6,453 nt of DNA from Candidatus Zixiibacteriota bacterium. Lineage in GTDB: Bacteria > Zixibacteria > MSB-5A5 > JAABVY01 > JAHJOQ01. The notes under the pieces are model-generated. The model ran no database searches, had not been told where the DNA came from, and saw nothing but the letters and a program-made list of their open reading frames with translations. The stretch covers positions 1 to 6,453 of the forward strand of contig DAOVLC010000090.1 of assembly GCA_030631455.1 (NCBI GenBank), written 5' to 3'. Position 1 is the first letter of the stretch; every line of letters begins with the position of its first letter. The position numbers and the translations under genes were made by a program. This document shows positions 4,561 to 6,453 of this stretch, piece after piece.

Positions 4561-6453
4561 ATGTATCGAATTCTGACAGCCGTACTTGTCGCACTGTTTC
4601 TGTTGGCGATGAATAGCGTAACGTTCGCGCAGTTTGTGCCTATCGGACCAAGCAGCGCCGACGGCCGCGCCCTCAAAACACCACCTACCGAAGAGGAGAT
4701 GCAGATAATGGCCGAGCATCGGCTGGAGCATCATCCCTGCAAGGCCAAGTCCGAAGCAAGACTTGACAAGATACAGGGAGAAAGAAGTCCGATGATCGTC
4801 TACTATCCAACCGGTAATATGTACGACTACGACGTTCTGTATTATAAGATTGATGTCGAGATCAACATGAGCAGCGAGACGATTGGCGGCTACGTGGAGA
4901 TGAGAGCGAAGAGTCTGATCAACGGCCTCTCCTACGTCGACCTGTTGCTGACCCCGGATCTGACCGTAACGGATGTGCGGTTGGATGGTTCGTCCCAATC
5001 ATATTCGCACGCTACGGATATCCTGACAGCAAACTTTTCTCAGACATTCGATATCGGTGAGGAGTTCACAGTAAAGACCGAGTACAACGGCACGCCGGCG
5101 TACTTCAACCTCGATGGGATGGACTTCACCACGTTCAATGGTCGCATGGTCTGCTACACGAACTGCGAGCCGTGGGGCGCACGCAATTGGTGGCCGTGCA
5201 AAGATTTTCCATTCGATAAACCCGATAGCGCCGATATAATAATCACTCATCCAACTACCTACGGCGGATACACTATGGACTGCGTGTCGAACGGAGCTCT
5301 CGTGTCTACTACAAACAATGGCGATGGCACGACCACGACACACTGGTTCGAGAGCCATCCGATCACCACGTATCTCGTCGCAATCGTGGTAACAGACTTC
5401 AACAAGAACACACAGAGCTGGGAATACGCCCCCGGGGAATTCATGCCGGTCGAGCACAATTACTATCCCGACGTTACACCGTTAGACGAATGGGGATCGA
5501 CATACTACATGGTCAATTATACGATTCCATCGCTCGATGCGCTCTCGTACAGGTGGGGATTGTATCCGTTCTATGACGAGAAGTATGGCCACATGCACTA
5601 CGGCTGGGGCGGTGCTATGGAGCACCAAACATGCACTTCCATTGGCCCCTATTTCGACCAAGAGTACGTAATAGCGCACGAACTCGGCCACCAGTGGTCG
5701 GGCGATCACGTAACCTGCTCACCTTTTAACCACAGGTGGTTGAATGAGGGCTTTGCATCCTACGCGGAAGTGCTCTACTTCGAATACAGCTACGGATGGC
5801 CGTACGCGGAGTGGTGGCTCGGACTTCAAAAGCGCCTTAATGCTGGAACGCCATACGTGGAGAACCTCGAAACTGATAACGTATTCGACGGGGCGACGGT
5901 TTATGATAAGGGCTCCTGGCTGGTTCACATGCTCAGACACCAGATGGGAGACGATCTTTTCTTCCCTGCCATGCAGTACTTCTTCCTCGAATCCGAATTT
6001 TCAGGGGGCAGCGCAGATACTGACGATCTCAACTCGGTGGTCTCCCAGTTCTATGGCTCCGATATGAGTTGGTTCTTCGACGCCTGGGTGTATCAGGAAG
6101 GTCAGCCAAACTATCGATACTCTTATCAATCTGAGGCTGCACCAGCGGGGCGTGAAGGTTACATTGTCGACTTCTTCCTCGAACAAAGCAACATGGACGG
6201 GGCTTTTCCGATGTGGGTCGAGATTGAAGCTTTCGCAGGCGATTTCGATACGATGTACACCGTCTGGAACAGTTCCGATGGAGATCCTTATCAGTTCTAT
6301 CTTCCGAGTCCGCCAGATTCGTTCAGCATCGACCGTGAAGGAAAGATTCTCAAGACTGTAACAGAAGTGCCATTCTCATTCCACATAGCCACCGGGATGA
6401 TTCCCGACGCTATTGTGGGAGAACCATACAGTTTCACACTCAACGCCATTGCA
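4561..6453 (+). CDS. Secreted M1-family zinc metallopeptidase (aminopeptidase), 3' end outside window
   Basis: The 631 visible residues are open to the window edge. Residues 1-23 (MYRILTAVLVALFLLAMNSV, then TFA) form a signal peptide with cleavage likely before Gln24. An N-terminal beta domain (~75-290) leads to the catalytic domain: GGAMEHQ (350-356), the substrate-binding equivalent of GxMEN with His in place of Asn; HELGH (373-377) with E396 in NEGFASYAE, giving HExxH-x18-E zinc ligands; and Y448 in VYDKG, the likely transition-state tyrosine. A beta-sandwich follows and ends with SFSIDREGKILKTV (587-600), usual at the end of this region in M1 enzymes. From ~613 IPDAIVGEPYSFTL looks like the start of an Ig-like (He_PIG-type) repeat. 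The enzyme should remove N-terminal residues from peptides in the periplasm or at the cell surface. Extra C-terminal repeats or a sorting domain probably lie to the right. Confidence 0.95.
   Translation, partial: MYRILTAVLVALFLLAMNSVTFAQFVPIGPSSADGRALKTPPTEEEMQIMAEHRLEHHPCKAKSEARLDKIQGERSPMIVYYPTGNMYDYDVLYYKIDVEINMSSETIGGYVEMRAKSLINGLSYVDLLLTPDLTVTDVRLDGSSQSYSHATDILTANFSQTFDIGEEFTVKTEYNGTPAYFNLDGMDFTTFNGRMVCYTNCEPWGARNWWPCKDFPFDKPDSADIIITHPTTYGGYTMDCVSNGALVSTTNNGDGTTTTHWFESHPITTYLVAIVVTDFNKNTQSWEYAPGEFMPVEHNYYPDVTPLDEWGSTYYMVNYTIPSLDALSYRWGLYPFYDEKYGHMHYGWGGAMEHQTCTSIGPYFDQEYVIAHELGHQWSGDHVTCSPFNHRWLNEGFASYAEVLYFEYSYGWPYAEWWLGLQKRLNAGTPYVENLETDNVFDGATVYDKGSWLVHMLRHQMGDDLFFPAMQYFFLESEFSGGSADTDDLNSVVSQFYGSDMSWFFDAWVYQEGQPNYRYSYQSEAAPAGREGYIVDFFLEQSNMDGAFPMWVEIEAFAGDFDTMYTVWNSSDGDPYQFYLPSPPDSFSIDREGKILKTVTEVPFSFHIATGMIPDAIVGEPYSFTLNAIA

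Noticed and set aside
4492..6186. Several minus-strand open frames opposite the M1 peptidase
   Set aside because: The plus strand encodes a complete M1 catalytic core with all zinc ligands across this region. The antisense frames show no domain or ribosome site.

Overview
The window is a bacterial chromosomal segment of about 50 % G+C with compact genes, Shine-Dalgarno sites of the GGAGG type and overlapping cistrons. No rRNA, tRNA, transposon, CRISPR array or phage gene is visible. The gene set fits a Gram-negative-like, flagellated or surface-motile bacterium: CheY-type receivers, a CheR fragment, a GAF-PP2C phosphatase, an anti-sigma kinase, a STAS antagonist, and an exported M1 peptidase with an Ig-like C-terminal extension. 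An FCB-group or candidate-phylum lineage (Zixibacteria-like) is a reasonable guess from codon use and architecture, but the sequence alone does not prove it.

Left part, minus strand (3773 down to 1). One long co-oriented gene string reads, in order of transcription: (1) coiled coil-GAF-SpoIIE/PP2C phosphatase; (2) RsbW/SpoIIAB-type ATPase (anti-sigma or switch kinase); (3) RsbV/SpoIIAA-type STAS protein; (4) a stand-alone receiver; (5) a receiver with a coiled coil and a C-terminal SHOCT-like hairpin; (6) a short fragment matching only the first ~40 residues of CheR methyltransferase; (7) CheY, running off the left edge. Genes 1-2, 2-3 and 4-5 overlap by 8, 29 and 14 nt, so this is almost certainly an operon. 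Genes 1-3 are a complete partner-switching module: the kinase phosphorylates the STAS serine, the phosphatase removes the phosphate in response to a GAF-sensed signal, and the free STAS protein sequesters the kinase. No sigma factor is present in the window, so the final target is unknown. Genes 4-7 add phosphorelay outputs and chemotaxis components.

Middle (3774-3969). A 196-bp divergent intergenic region holds a good sigma70-like promoter for the rightward genes and a poorer candidate for the leftward operon.

Right part, plus strand (3970 to 6453). A THEP1-family nucleoside-triphosphatase is followed after 27 nt by a secreted M1 zinc aminopeptidase that runs off the right edge. The peptidase has a complete catalytic core and, just after it, the start of an Ig-like repeat.

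Most notable points: the SHOCT-tailed response regulator; the truncated cheR lying in the same frame as the genes on both sides of it, separated from them by single stop codons; and the fusion of partner-switching, tandem receiver and chemotaxis genes in one transcription unit.
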